A program made the position numbers and the translations under genes. The notes beneath the pieces were generated by a model that made no database searches, was not told the DNA's origin, and saw nothing but the letters and a program-made list of their open reading frames with translations. A DNA stretch of 64,000 bases from Bacteroidales bacterium (GTDB lineage: Bacteria > Bacteroidota > Bacteroidia > Bacteroidales > P3), in contig JAEEMK010000046.1 of the NCBI GenBank assembly GCA_016283175.1, positions 1-64,000 of the forward strand, written 5' to 3'. The stretch's first letter is position 1. Each line of letters begins with the position of its first letter. Positions 47,576 through 57,949 of this stretch are shown here, in pieces.

Positions 47576-47812
47576 ATGTCTGAAATTGCAACTAAAGTAA
47601 AAGCTATCATCGTTGATAAGCTTGGTGTCGATGAAAAAGATGTTACTCCGGAAGCTAGTTTCACCAATGACCTCGGAGCCGATTCGCTCGATACCGTAGA
47701 GTTAATTATGGAACTTGAGAAAGAGTTCGACATCCAGATCCCCGAAGCAGAAGCTGAGAAGATTGCCACCGTTGGCGACGCTATCTCCTTCATCGAAAAT
47801 GCTGGAAAATAA
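47576..47812 (+). CDS. acpP: Acyl carrier protein
   Basis: [63 protein letters not shown] (DSL phosphopantetheine site); start set at 47576. Confidence 0.97.
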   Translation: MSEIATKVKAIIVDKLGVDEKDVTPEASFTNDLGADSLDTVELIMELEKEFDIQIPEAEAEKIATVGDAISFIENAGK

Positions 47813-47823
47813 GTGATTCAATA

Positions 47824-49071
47824 ATGAATCTAAAGAGAGTAGTTGTTACAGGTCTGGGATCACTTACCCCGATAGGTAACGATATTGCCACAATGTGGCA
47901 GTCAATGCTTAACGGAGTAAGTGGTGCCGGACCGATTACTCGCTTTAATCCAGCCGACTTCAAATGCAAAATTGCGTGCGAAGTAAAAGAATTTGACCCT
48001 ACAAATTATTTTGACCGTAAAGAAGCCAGGAAATTAGACCTTTTCTCTCAATACGGCTTAGTGGCCTCTGAAGAGGCAATTAACGACTCTGGATTAACCG
48101 ACGACAATGTTGATAAATCAAGAGTCGGTGTCATTTGGGGCAGTGGCAACGGTGGTGTAAACAGCTTCCAGGATGAAGTCAGCGAATATGTACGCGGCGG
48201 AAATATTCCGCGATTCAGCCCATTCTTCTGCACCCGAATGATTTCGAATATCTGTGCCGGACTTATCTCTATAAAGCACGGATTCCGCGGTCCTAACTAT
48301 TGTACCGTTGCTGCCTGCGCATCATCAGCGGCAGCTATCAGCGATGCCTTCAACCTGTTGAGATTAGGCAAAGCAGATGTTATTATTGCAGGTGGGTCGG
48401 AAGCAGCAGTGGCAGAATGCAGCATCGGCGGTTTTGGATCAATGCAAGCACTTTCCTGCCGCAACGACGACCCCTCGACAGCATCCAGACCTTTTGACAA
48501 AGACCGCGACGGTTTTGTATTAGCAGAAGGTGCCGGCGCACTTGTTCTTGAAGAACTTGAACACGCTATGAAGCGTGGCGCAAAAATATATGCTGAACTT
48601 ACTGGGTGCGGCTTGTCGGCAGACGCATTCCATATCACTGCATCACACCCTGATGGACAAGGAGCATACGAAGCTATGAAACTGGCCATTGAAGAATCAG
48701 GAATGAGTCTTGACGATGTTGACCACATCAACACACACGGCACCTCAACCCCTATTGGAGACATTTCTGAACCCAAAGCCATTTCAAGACTTTTTGGTGA
48801 ACACGCCAAGTCTATAAATCTTAACTCGACCAAGTCTATGACGGGTCACTTGTTAGGGGCTGCAGGCTCTGTTGAAGCCATTGCAACCATTCTAGCAATC
48901 AAGGAAGGAATCATTCCTCCCACTATCAACCACTTTACTGACGATCCTAAAATCGAACCACTCAACTTTACTTTCAACAAAGCGGTGAAAAGAGATGTAC
49001 GCTTTGCACTCAGCAACGCTTTTGGATTTGGTGGTCATAACGTCAGTCTAGCCTTCCGTAAATTCGAATAG
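47824..49071 (+). CDS. fabF: Beta-ketoacyl-ACP synthase II
   Basis: MNLKRVVVTGLGSLTPIGNDIATMWQSMLNGVSGAGPITRFN...GPNYCTVAACASSAAAISDAF...HINTHGTSTPIGD. Confidence 0.97.
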   Translation: MNLKRVVVTGLGSLTPIGNDIATMWQSMLNGVSGAGPITRFNPADFKCKIACEVKEFDPTNYFDRKEARKLDLFSQYGLVASEEAINDSGLTDDNVDKSRVGVIWGSGNGGVNSFQDEVSEYVRGGNIPRFSPFFCTRMISNICAGLISIKHGFRGPNYCTVAACASSAAAISDAFNLLRLGKADVIIAGGSEAAVAECSIGGFGSMQALSCRNDDPSTASRPFDKDRDGFVLAEGAGALVLEELEHAMKRGAKIYAELTGCGLSADAFHITASHPDGQGAYEAMKLAIEESGMSLDDVDHINTHGTSTPIGDISEPKAISRLFGEHAKSINLNSTKSMTGHLLGAAGSVEAIATILAIKEGIIPPTINHFTDDPKIEPLNFTFNKAVKRDVRFALSNAFGFGGHNVSLAFRKFE

Positions 49072-49072
49072 T

Positions 49073-49852
49073 ATGGCACTGTTCTGCAGACACAAAGGCA
49101 ACGAAGAATTCTATAATTTTTTTAAAAATATTCTTGGTTTTACACCTCGCAGAACTGAAATATATCAGGTCGCTTTCATTCATCGCTCAAAATCCCTTGC
49201 GACAACTAAAGGTCACAGAATCAACAACGAACGTCTGGAATACCTTGGCGACGCAGTTTTAAGCGCTATTGTTGCGGAATATCTATACAAGAAATACCCC
49301 TACGAAGGTGAAGGATTTTTGACAGTAATGCGTTCTAAAATCGTCAGTCGTGCCAACCTCAACAAACTGGCACACAAAATAGGACTTAACGATCTGATTC
49401 AGTATAACAAAGAGCAGCAAGGTATTTTCAAGTCAATAGAAGGTGATGCTTTTGAGGCTTTGGTAGGTGCCATATATCTGGAAAAAGGATATAAATTCAC
49501 TAGAAAAGTAATCGTTGACCGAGTAATAAAAATACACTTGGATGTCGATGCTCTCTCTCAGCAAGACTGGAACTATAAAAGCAAACTGATCGACTGGGGC
49601 CAGAAAGAACGTTGCAAAATATCCTTTGAAGTAGTAAACACCACATTCCAAGGCAAAAAAAACGCCAGCAGGAAAGAGTATGAAGTCCAAGTACTTCTGG
49701 ATGGTGAGCCAGCCGAAAAGGCAATAGAGTTCTCTATAAAAGCTGCCGAGCAACTAGCTGCCGAAAAAACATACAAGAAACTTGTTGAATCAGGCCGTAT
49801 ATCCAGACCAGACAACGGTCAGCCTAAAAGCGCAACCGCAACTGAGCCTTAA
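49073..49852 (+). CDS. rnc: Ribonuclease III
   Basis: NNERLEYLGDAVLSAIVAEYLYKKYP...EGDAFEALVGAIYLEKGYKF plus C-terminal dsRBD. Confidence 0.95.
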   Translation: MALFCRHKGNEEFYNFFKNILGFTPRRTEIYQVAFIHRSKSLATTKGHRINNERLEYLGDAVLSAIVAEYLYKKYPYEGEGFLTVMRSKIVSRANLNKLAHKIGLNDLIQYNKEQQGIFKSIEGDAFEALVGAIYLEKGYKFTRKVIVDRVIKIHLDVDALSQQDWNYKSKLIDWGQKERCKISFEVVNTTFQGKKNASRKEYEVQVLLDGEPAEKAIEFSIKAAEQLAAEKTYKKLVESGRISRPDNGQPKSATATEP

Positions 49853-51926
49853 TCTCCTGCTTTCTATTTCCTTCAATTTTATCATTTCCTGAACCAATAC
49901 TCGATGCTTCAGGATAAAAGTTTATTGAATACTTCAATGCCATTGAAAAACGGCTCGTCAACTCATAACGACATATAATGAAACTGCGCAGACCGCGTCC
50001 GACAAACATTGGAACACCGTATTCGTATGTCATATCACTCTCGTAAGAATAGATTCGCGAGTCGTAGTCAGATATATCAAACAGCGAGACACGCGCTCCC
50101 AAGACAAAAGGTCTATCCATAAAAGAACTTTTCCAATCAACTTCCTGCATAATAAGGAAACCCCGTTCCTGTTGATGACTTTCGCAATCAAACCAGGAAC
50201 AAACCACCCTCGACAGGAATCGCCACGTTTGTGAAGGACTATATTCTATTGACATTCGCATCTGCTGACGCCATATTGTCTCAACACCATACAACTGTCC
50301 ATCGCTGTTCCGCTGCGTTCTCCTATATCTATACTGTATGTCCAACGCAGTGTTTTTCGCTATTGTTTTGCCGAGATTGAGCCGATAGTCAATTCCGGTA
50401 GAAGGGCTGTAAAGATTGTAGCGAAGAGCCGGATATCTGAAAAAATCCATCGATGTAGTCATATCGATATAAAATGGCAGACGTGTCTTAAAGTACATTA
50501 TCAGTCCTTCCTCATTGCCCACCGATGCACTCTGACCTATCATATTAGCGTGAAAATTATGATAGTTAGGTGATTCGTATCGATATGCTACAGAAAAACA
50601 GTTGTTCGAATTCAACTGCATTTGCAATCCAGCCACCGCAGCAATAGGGATATATCTTTCAGTATTAATACTATCATTCCACATAGCTTCTGCTGATGAC
50701 GCAATCTCACCGAACAACTGCAACTTATTCCTTACATACGCAAAATCAACCCCATAGTTTAAATTCCGTTTACCTCTGAAAGCAAAGTAATTATATGAAT
50801 TATCCACAGGGCGAACATCGTTTGATAAAAATGTCGCATATGTTGTCGCTCCCACAGCAAGACTGCGACGATAAAACTGAATATGGCCGCCAACCAATTG
50901 TTCCGTAAGTCCACCTTTCCGCATCAATTCCGACTCAGTCCTATGCAGACCAGTCTGGATAAGGCTTTGATATACTGTTTCTATATTATCAGAAGTATCC
51001 GTGTTCGCGGCAGTAGCATCTCTGTCTACATTGGAATAGAAAAGCGTGAGGTCAAACTTACTTTTCTTTACGGCTGGCAACAAAGAAACAGTTGCAGCAG
51101 CACCACGCAAAAAGCCGTATTCGCAAAAAGCACTGGCAGAACGCATTCCAGCACCATATCTACGCAAAGGCGTCGCTCCATACATCCAGGGTGCATATCC
51201 ACTCCACAGAGTGGCACCTTGCCCAAACTGGAGTTGATACTTTCCTGCCACAAAACTTCTCAAACGGCCAAAATCCTTGAGCATAAAATGATAGCCATAA
51301 AAATCAAATCCATAATGCCTTACACCATTCCGACTTCCAAAAGTCAATGCCTCGCCTGCATCCTTGTCTCCCGACAGCAAAAAACTGACACGATCGCCAC
51401 TTTTGAAATTGTACCTGAAATATAGTCGCATCGGAGACCCCTCATAATTATCATTTATGTAGCCTCGGCTTTGCGGGAACATAGACTTTCCTCCGACGAC
51501 CACACTACTTTGACCTTTCTTCAATATCTGGCCAAAACTCTCATTATCCACGGCATACGGCTCAACCTTGGCAAAGCAGCGAAGCAATTGGATTGTGATA
51601 CTATCCATTCCGTTCAATATGTGCAACTCATTCATTGAAACCATCTCGCCATTTTGAGCAATATAAGAGCATATCATTCTGCGATGAAAGTCTGAAAGGA
51701 ATGGTAGACTCTTTATATCATACGAAGCGGTATCATTAAGGTTTACGGGATTTTCCATTAAATTCTGCAAATGTTCCACAATATCGTCCGGTACTGTTTC
51801 GCTGTCGTGCTGTTCTGACCACTGCTCTAAAAGTTCTCGCCACAAAACGTCGTTATCCTGCTGTGCCATTAAATTTTGAGCACCCCAAAGCAAGCAGACA
51901 ACAAACAAAAGCCGGCGACGTTTCAT
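49824..51926 (-). CDS. Helix-hairpin-helix (ComEA-like N-terminus) protein with large C-terminal barrel-like region
   Basis: 700 aa; NPVNLNDTASYDIKSLPFLSDFHRRMICSYIAQNGEMVSMNELHILNGMDSITIQLLRCF, typical of Bacteroidetes ComEA-like exported proteins. Confidence 0.75.
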   Translation of the reverse strand: MKRRRLLFVVCLLWGAQNLMAQQDNDVLWRELLEQWSEQHDSETVPDDIVEHLQNLMENPVNLNDTASYDIKSLPFLSDFHRRMICSYIAQNGEMVSMNELHILNGMDSITIQLLRCFAKVEPYAVDNESFGQILKKGQSSVVVGGKSMFPQSRGYINDNYEGSPMRLYFRYNFKSGDRVSFLLSGDKDAGEALTFGSRNGVRHYGFDFYGYHFMLKDFGRLRSFVAGKYQLQFGQGATLWSGYAPWMYGATPLRRYGAGMRSASAFCEYGFLRGAAATVSLLPAVKKSKFDLTLFYSNVDRDATAANTDTSDNIETVYQSLIQTGLHRTESELMRKGGLTEQLVGGHIQFYRRSLAVGATTYATFLSNDVRPVDNSYNYFAFRGKRNLNYGVDFAYVRNKLQLFGEIASSAEAMWNDSINTERYIPIAAVAGLQMQLNSNNCFSVAYRYESPNYHNFHANMIGQSASVGNEEGLIMYFKTRLPFYIDMTTSMDFFRYPALRYNLYSPSTGIDYRLNLGKTIAKNTALDIQYRYRRTQRNSDGQLYGVETIWRQQMRMSIEYSPSQTWRFLSRVVCSWFDCESHQQERGFLIMQEVDWKSSFMDRPFVLGARVSLFDISDYDSRIYSYESDMTYEYGVPMFVGRGLRSFIICRYELTSRFSMALKYSINFYPEASSIGSGNDKIEGNRKQEIKAQLRLRF

Positions 51927-51928
51927 AA

Positions 51929-52762
51929 TCAGAACTTGTATTGAATTGAGATTTGTGGAGTCAATCCCAGTACACTATGAACCTGCCCTGCAATATCTAC
52001 AGTGAAATCTTTCAACTTCAATCCGAAACCAAGTGTATATATGGCTGGTTGCGTGTTCACTCCAACTCTGAAAAAATAGGCCTCCTGCAGAGTGTATTCA
52101 AGTCCGAAGCGTAGCGTGGCCTGCTGGTAAAGGCTCTTTTCAACCTCACTTACAGCAAGCAACTCGTCCATCAGCCTATACGAAATGCCCAAGCATAATA
52201 TTGACGGAATACGCTGCGAATCATCTCTGTCAATGAAAACCGCCGCAGGGTTGTACGCTTTAAAAGCAACCGCCAGTACATTCGAAGGACAATAGCGGAC
52301 TGCCATTGTGAAGGTCAATTTGTTTATTGGGTCATAGTATGAATCTGAAGTGCCGGAATGCAGATAGTGAAGCGCCACACCCATCGACACTGTACGACCG
52401 AGTGGCAAGGCGTAGGCCAACGTAGTCTGCTGCTCGTTATAGTCACTGTTGCCATAATGTAACACCGTCGCAGACATTGCGCCAAACCCTATGGGAAAAA
52501 TGCCACCAAGCATAGCATAACCCATACCTTCGGCTACGAAATTCTGTCTTACACCCAACGCTATTTCCGTCCTTTCAAAACCGCTCAACGAGGCTATACC
52601 TGCCATTGCCGAACTCGCGTCGTCAAGAGCCACTGCCGTGCCACCCATAGCGGCACCGCGGCCACCCAAAGACGGGAATTCAAACTGTGCAAAAAGTGGC
52701 GTTGCAAAAAGCAACGCCACTATAAAAACTATCTTTGAAGGAATGGCTGTTTGCCGTCCCAT
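51929..52762 (-). CDS. porQ: PorV/PorQ-like outer membrane protein (probable T9SS PorQ)
   Basis: ORF track 51929..52828; start chosen at MGRQTAIPSKIVFIVALLFATPLFAQ. FEFPSLGGRGAAMGGTAVALDDASSAMAGIASLSGFERTEIALGVRQNFVAEGMGYAMLGGIFPIGFGAMSATVLHYG. Confidence 0.65.
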   Translation of the reverse strand: MGRQTAIPSKIVFIVALLFATPLFAQFEFPSLGGRGAAMGGTAVALDDASSAMAGIASLSGFERTEIALGVRQNFVAEGMGYAMLGGIFPIGFGAMSATVLHYGNSDYNEQQTTLAYALPLGRTVSMGVALHYLHSGTSDSYYDPINKLTFTMAVRYCPSNVLAVAFKAYNPAAVFIDRDDSQRIPSILCLGISYRLMDELLAVSEVEKSLYQQATLRFGLEYTLQEAYFFRVGVNTQPAIYTLGFGLKLKDFTVDIAGQVHSVLGLTPQISIQYKF

Positions 52763-52793
52763 TCTCGTTTGTGTTTTCAGATTGTTGTTATAA

Positions 52794-53510
52794 CTACTCC
52801 CACAAGCCGCGATTTGTGTATGCAGCATTGATAAGGTCGTGGATCATAGCATAGCGACGGCTATTGAATTCGCCATTGATGGTAGCCTGGTCAAAATAGT
52901 CACTCAGAACCAAGCCGTTAGCCTGGATATCATCCCAGTTGTCATTTAGACGCTGGATATCCGAAATAGTGAAATAATAAGCGTCTACATTGTTGAAGGT
53001 TCCCCTCATATTGTGGCCATATCCAGGATATTCAGTGATGGTGATTGAACCGCCATTGGAGACATACCAAGCGGTATCACTGATGGCAATCAGGAGTACG
53101 TTGAAGCCCGAAGGAGTGAAGAAAATGTCGGCGATAGTGTCAAACTTGAAGTTGTGCAGACGCTCTGCGGTGAGAACAGTCGAGAGCGTGTAGGTTCCAG
53201 TAGTGGTGTCCGAAACCTGGAAGCCCATAAACGGGAAGGCGAGCGACTGCTCACGGAGGTTTACATTGGCAAAAATGTCAATGGTTGCTTTGATGGCCTG
53301 ATTATCGACGACAGAGTCAATGTTATCGGCAATCGTCGAAGCGAAATGGATAGTAGTGTCGTTGCTGAAATAGCCATTCTGACCGGTGATGGTAATCTCT
53401 GCACTTCCGAGAAGACCTTCTTCGACGGCATCAACTATCAAACCTTCGTCGCACGATGAAAGCGACATCATAACTAGTGCTGCAGCACCAAGGAGTAAAC
53501 TTTTTTTCAT
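52794..53510 (-). CDS. Hypothetical lipoprotein (238 aa)
   Basis: MKKSLLLGAAALVMMSLSSCDEG signal/lipobox; no family recognised. Confidence 0.75.
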   Translation of the reverse strand: MKKSLLLGAAALVMMSLSSCDEGLIVDAVEEGLLGSAEITITGQNGYFSNDTTIHFASTIADNIDSVVDNQAIKATIDIFANVNLREQSLAFPFMGFQVSDTTTGTYTLSTVLTAERLHNFKFDTIADIFFTPSGFNVLLIAISDTAWYVSNGGSITITEYPGYGHNMRGTFNNVDAYYFTISDIQRLNDNWDDIQANGLVLSDYFDQATINGEFNSRRYAMIHDLINAAYTNRGLWE

Positions 53511-53560
53511 AATTCTGTTTTTTTAATGGAATCTGGATTAATATTTTAGTTAACGTAGTT

Positions 53561-53875
53561 TTATAGATTTTGTTTCATCTGAACCAAAAAATTTTTCAAT
53601 TCTTTTAATGTCTCCACGACCTGCATATTTTTATCTGGAGCTTTGTCGTTCTTTAGTTGCTGGCGAGCTCCGTCCAACGTCAGACCGCACTCTTTTGTCA
53701 GATAGACTATTCTCTTAACCAACTCAATGTCTTGCAGTGTATAGCTGCGTGTGCCGCGTTTGTTCTTTGTGGGACGCAGTTCTTTGAATTCACTTTCCCA
53801 GAAGCGAAGCATCGAGGTGCTGATCCCTAGCATTTCGGCCACCTCGCCGATACTGTAATACAGTTTTGTTTCCAT
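53561..53875 (-). CDS. MerR-family transcriptional regulator
   Basis: YYSIGEVAEMLGISTSMLRFWESEFKELRPTKNKRGTRSYTLQDIELVKRIVYL. Confidence 0.93.
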   Translation of the reverse strand: METKLYYSIGEVAEMLGISTSMLRFWESEFKELRPTKNKRGTRSYTLQDIELVKRIVYLTKECGLTLDGARQQLKNDKAPDKNMQVVETLKELKNFLVQMKQNL

Positions 53876-53898
53876 ATTGCTTTATTTTCAATCAGTGA

Positions 53899-56511
53899 CT
53901 AATAAACATAATACCCTTGGTTTGACTGGTAGTTCTCGCGCTTTTCGTATTTTACGTCGTGCAGCGAACTGGCTTTGATGTTGATAGTGAAATTCCAGCT
54001 CTTGTAATATCCGAAAGGAACCCAGTTGAAACGCATCTCCCAACAATGCAAGTCGCGATATATGTCTATGCTGGTATACGACATACCCTTGTTGGTGAAG
54101 TCATAGCCAGTCGATATGTTGAACTTCCAATTCTCTGTAAGCGAAAAATTTCCGGAGATAGATACCGAATGGGTCAAATCACGTTTGATGTTGAACCTCG
54201 CTGCATCGTAAGCACTGACATAGCTTAGCGTATAGTTCATCGAAACATTCCACGGCACCGAAAAATCGGCATACGTTCCCATCATCAGTGCCGGGCTGTA
54301 GTTATAAGGAGTCTGCATTATCGGTTTCACCATCTCTCCTTTCCCTTTGGGTGCATCCTTTTTGAAGGTATTGTTGTTCAAGCTCCACGACAGCTGGGTA
54401 CTCCAGGTCGATTGCTTCATCCTGAACAGTTTCTTCTGTGTATCCCACAGGAAGACATTGTGCTTGTTGCCCAAAGTGTCGATCTCATATGGCGAGAACG
54501 AACCCGAATAGTTCACAACCAACATTTTGAACAGCGTGGTACGACCCGACACATTCAAATCCGACCAGTTCAGCGAGTCGCGCGCCAGGTCATAATTCAT
54601 CGACAGCGACAGATTCTCTATCAACATCACTTTCTTCAGCTCGTCACTGGTATCTCTCAACGGTTTTATCTTTGCTTCCAAGTTGTTGCCTATCGAAAAG
54701 CCTATTTGTCCCGAACGTCCGTCAGCAGGGCCACCGTATAGGCTCTGCTCGAAGATCGAATAGCGGTGTACGTAGCCCGTGGTGTCAGTATATGATTTCC
54801 AGTATCCGAACTGGTCGCTGCCGAAGTCGGGCCTGTAGTTGAATGACAGACTCGGATTGACGACGTGACGCAACGCCTTCAGCGGACCGTATTTAAAGTT
54901 GAACATACCGTATATGCGGGTCGACAACGACGAATTGAACGCTACATCGCGATTGGCGCGGAAACCTCTTATAGTGTCTATCCTCAACGTTCCTGTCGAG
55001 TCGATGGACTTGTCAATTGTCGACCAATGCCATCGCTCGTTGTATGTCAGCGAATTGGTCCAGTTGAAGAACTTCAGCACTTTTAATGTGCTCTGTATTG
55101 GTATTCTGTTGCTTATACCGTACTGCATCTGGTTAAGCACACTCTTCTTCAACAGATTGGTATCCTGTGCATTCAGGTTGTTGGATCCCTCCATAACATA
55201 CGACATCGAAATGTTCTCATACCAGCGGTATGCACCCGACGGCATCTTGCGGCGGAAAGGATAGAACGTGTTACTGCTCAGCGACAACGACGGCAACTGT
55301 ATGTTCATCAAGCCCGTTTGTATGTTGTACGATTCGCGAGCCGACAATGCCAAATTAAACCACGAACCAAGCGAAGTGGTGTAGCTTATGCTTGATGTCG
55401 TAGTGCTGTTGAAGTAATCCGACGAATTGGTGGTGTTGCGGTTATAGTTGCGGCTGATAAGATTCACATTTGCCGAGAATCGGCTGTTTGGATTGGCTTT
55501 GGCATCCTGGTCGTGACGCCACGTCACCTTGAAGTCGCCATACTTGTTGTACGTGTTGGTGTCGCCCCTTATGCCCGTCTTTGTAATGCCGTATCGGATA
55601 TCGAAATTACCCTTGTACTTATAACGACGGTAATAGTTAGACTTTGCCTCCGCTGCCCAACTCAGGTTGGTGTATATCTCTCCTATCAGCGCAAGGTCGA
55701 TGAAGTCGTTGATAGCAAAGTAGTAACCACCATCCTTCAGATAGTATCCCCTGCCGTTCATCCATCCGTACGATGGCAGCAGTATACCCGATGTGCGGTC
55801 GTGCGCCAGAGGGAAAAAAGCAAACGGCAACGCCAGCGGCGTAGGCACATCCTCGATGGTGACATATGCCGGGCCGGTAACAATCTTGTCGTTGGTAATC
55901 AGCTTCGATTCAGTGAAGTTGATGGCAAAATGAGGATGGGCATAGTTGCAGGTTGTATACTGGCCGCTACTCAAATACATCACCGAATCGTTGATTTTCT
56001 TAATCTTGTCGCCGTGCAAATAGCCATCGCCTTCTTGGGTTATAACACCGTGTATCAACCCCTTCCCACTTTTGTAATTATATGTCAAGGTGTCAGCGTG
56101 ATATTCCGTTTCGCCCTGTTTGAAGACAGGGCGCCCCTTGTATTTTCCCGTACTGTCGACAACACCGCTGGCGTGCAGCTGCTGACGGTTGAAGTCCAGC
56201 TCCACGGCATCGGCCTTAAGGTTCATATTTTCAAAGTCGATTTCACCATCGTGATAAAGGTAGGCACGCTTCGACTCAAGATCAATAGCAACCGAATCGA
56301 CAGCTTTGTACGAAACAATCTCCTTCACAGCATCTTTCGACAGTGGCATCAAGTTGACTGCTTTCTTTACCGAATCGGCAACAGCCATAGAATCAGCCTT
56401 GTGCACACCCACGGAAACCGTATCCTGAGCCAAAGCAGACTTTCCTCCCACTGTGAAAAACAACGACAGTAGAAAACAAAGTTGAAAATAATATTTTTTT
56501 CTGATACTCAA
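53899..56511 (-). CDS. lptD: LptD-like LPS-assembly outer membrane protein
   Basis: 870 aa; OstA-like N-terminus (KRAYLYHDGEIDFENMNLKADAVELDFNRQQLHASGV) and long barrel; PSLSFNYRPDFG motif. Confidence 0.8.
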   Translation of the reverse strand: MSIRKKYYFQLCFLLSLFFTVGGKSALAQDTVSVGVHKADSMAVADSVKKAVNLMPLSKDAVKEIVSYKAVDSVAIDLESKRAYLYHDGEIDFENMNLKADAVELDFNRQQLHASGVVDSTGKYKGRPVFKQGETEYHADTLTYNYKSGKGLIHGVITQEGDGYLHGDKIKKINDSVMYLSSGQYTTCNYAHPHFAINFTESKLITNDKIVTGPAYVTIEDVPTPLALPFAFFPLAHDRTSGILLPSYGWMNGRGYYLKDGGYYFAINDFIDLALIGEIYTNLSWAAEAKSNYYRRYKYKGNFDIRYGITKTGIRGDTNTYNKYGDFKVTWRHDQDAKANPNSRFSANVNLISRNYNRNTTNSSDYFNSTTTSSISYTTSLGSWFNLALSARESYNIQTGLMNIQLPSLSLSSNTFYPFRRKMPSGAYRWYENISMSYVMEGSNNLNAQDTNLLKKSVLNQMQYGISNRIPIQSTLKVLKFFNWTNSLTYNERWHWSTIDKSIDSTGTLRIDTIRGFRANRDVAFNSSLSTRIYGMFNFKYGPLKALRHVVNPSLSFNYRPDFGSDQFGYWKSYTDTTGYVHRYSIFEQSLYGGPADGRSGQIGFSIGNNLEAKIKPLRDTSDELKKVMLIENLSLSMNYDLARDSLNWSDLNVSGRTTLFKMLVVNYSGSFSPYEIDTLGNKHNVFLWDTQKKLFRMKQSTWSTQLSWSLNNNTFKKDAPKGKGEMVKPIMQTPYNYSPALMMGTYADFSVPWNVSMNYTLSYVSAYDAARFNIKRDLTHSVSISGNFSLTENWKFNISTGYDFTNKGMSYTSIDIYRDLHCWEMRFNWVPFGYYKSWNFTINIKASSLHDVKYEKRENYQSNQGYYVY

Positions 56512-56526
56512 TATTTAAAAAATTAG

Positions 56527-56555
56527 TATCTTTGCAATTTCAAAGTGCAAAGATA
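56527..56555. promoter_or_regulatory. Face-to-face -7 boxes forming a 10-bp perfect inverted repeat between lptD and the amidase gene
   Basis: TATCTTTGCA-ATTTCAAAG-TGCAAAGATA; each arm contains TATCTTTG (TAnnTTTG). Confidence 0.6.
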
Positions 56556-56600
56556 GTATAATTTGCGCAATCCATAAAAACAAAAAATACACATCTGTAA

Positions 56601-57923
56601 ATGAAGCGTTTATTAGTATTTTTCATTGCGTTGTTCATCGTCTCGGGCGTTGCTTTTTCACAAAAAAGAGAACCCGGAAAAGTAAAAACTCTGGTCATCG
56701 ACCCCGGCCACGGCGGCGACAAGCCCGGTGCATTGGGCAAACATTGCCAGGAAAAAGAGCTCACTCTCTCCATTGCCAAGAAATTCGGCAAACTGGTCGA
56801 GGACAACTATCCTGATGTCAATGTCATCTACACTCGCACCACCGACGTCGACGTAGCTCTTGCCGAGCGTGCTAATATCGCCAACCGTGCCAAAGCCGAC
56901 CTTTTTATATCAATCCACATCAACTCTCACCCAACATCTGTGCCGGTTGGTATGGAAACCTACGTAATGGGTCTTTCGCGAAGCCGTGCCAATATGGAAG
57001 TTGCAAAGAAAGAGAATGCCGACATCCTGCTCGAAGACGGCTACAAAGACAACAGTGCCTACAAAGGATTCGACCCCAATTCGCCTGAAAGCTACGTGAT
57101 GTTTGCTATGTATCAAAATGCATATATCGACAAAAGCCTGAATTTTGCACAATTTACTCAAGACCAATACAAATCAGCCATCAAAACCACCAACCGCGGT
57201 GTCAAGCAGGCCGAGTTCTTCGTGCTCTACAAGACTGCTATGCCAGCCGTTCTTACCGAGGTGGGTTTCATTAGCAACCCCACCGAGGAAGCTTATATGA
57301 TGTCCGACGAAGGACAGGCGACCATAGCAGTGTGTCTGCTCAACGCCTTCGCAAACTACAAGGCTCAGGAGGAAAACTCCGTCAAACCCAAGAAAATGGA
57401 GATCGACCTGCCGGGATACGGCAAAAACAAAGGCAAGAAACCCGCACCTCAAGGCGATGCTGTTGCCGACAGCACCCTGAAGGCACAGATGCAGCAAGAC
57501 GATGCACTGGCCACAACAATACTCCAGTCGCAAGGCGAAGAGGCTCCAAAAGCCAATGTCGATATGCCCGAAAAGAACGTCCCGCCTTCAATCGAGCCAT
57601 TCCGTCAGGAGGAGCCTGAAATTATCACCGTCGTTCGCAAAGATGAAGTTGTCGTCGAGGGTGTCACCTACCGTGTGCAGTTCCTCACCAGCGAAAAAGA
57701 GCTGAAAGACGGCGCCAAGGAGTTCAAAGGCGTCACCGACTACCAGCTCTACAAACAGGACGGCGTATGCCGCTACACCATAGGCAACGAGACCACCATA
57801 GCCCGAGCAAAGAACCTCCAGTCGGAAATGCGCCAAAAAGGCTTCAAGGATGCCTTCGTCATTGCTTTCTACAACGGCAAACGAATCAGCCTGCAAGAGG
57901 CTCGCGAATTGCAAGAGCAATAA
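56601..57923 (+). CDS. N-acetylmuramoyl-L-alanine amidase (Amidase_3) with C-terminal SPOR-like region
   Basis: VIDPGHGGDKPGALGKHCQEKELTLSIAKKFGKLVEDNYPDVNVIYTRTTDVDVALAERANIANRAKADLFISIHINS; C-terminal YRVQFLTSEKELKDGAKEFKGV. Confidence 0.93.
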   Translation: MKRLLVFFIALFIVSGVAFSQKREPGKVKTLVIDPGHGGDKPGALGKHCQEKELTLSIAKKFGKLVEDNYPDVNVIYTRTTDVDVALAERANIANRAKADLFISIHINSHPTSVPVGMETYVMGLSRSRANMEVAKKENADILLEDGYKDNSAYKGFDPNSPESYVMFAMYQNAYIDKSLNFAQFTQDQYKSAIKTTNRGVKQAEFFVLYKTAMPAVLTEVGFISNPTEEAYMMSDEGQATIAVCLLNAFANYKAQEENSVKPKKMEIDLPGYGKNKGKKPAPQGDAVADSTLKAQMQQDDALATTILQSQGEEAPKANVDMPEKNVPPSIEPFRQEEPEIITVVRKDEVVVEGVTYRVQFLTSEKELKDGAKEFKGVTDYQLYKQDGVCRYTIGNETTIARAKNLQSEMRQKGFKDAFVIAFYNGKRISLQEARELQEQ

Positions 57924-57949
57924 AACCAACACACAACCACGACAATAAA

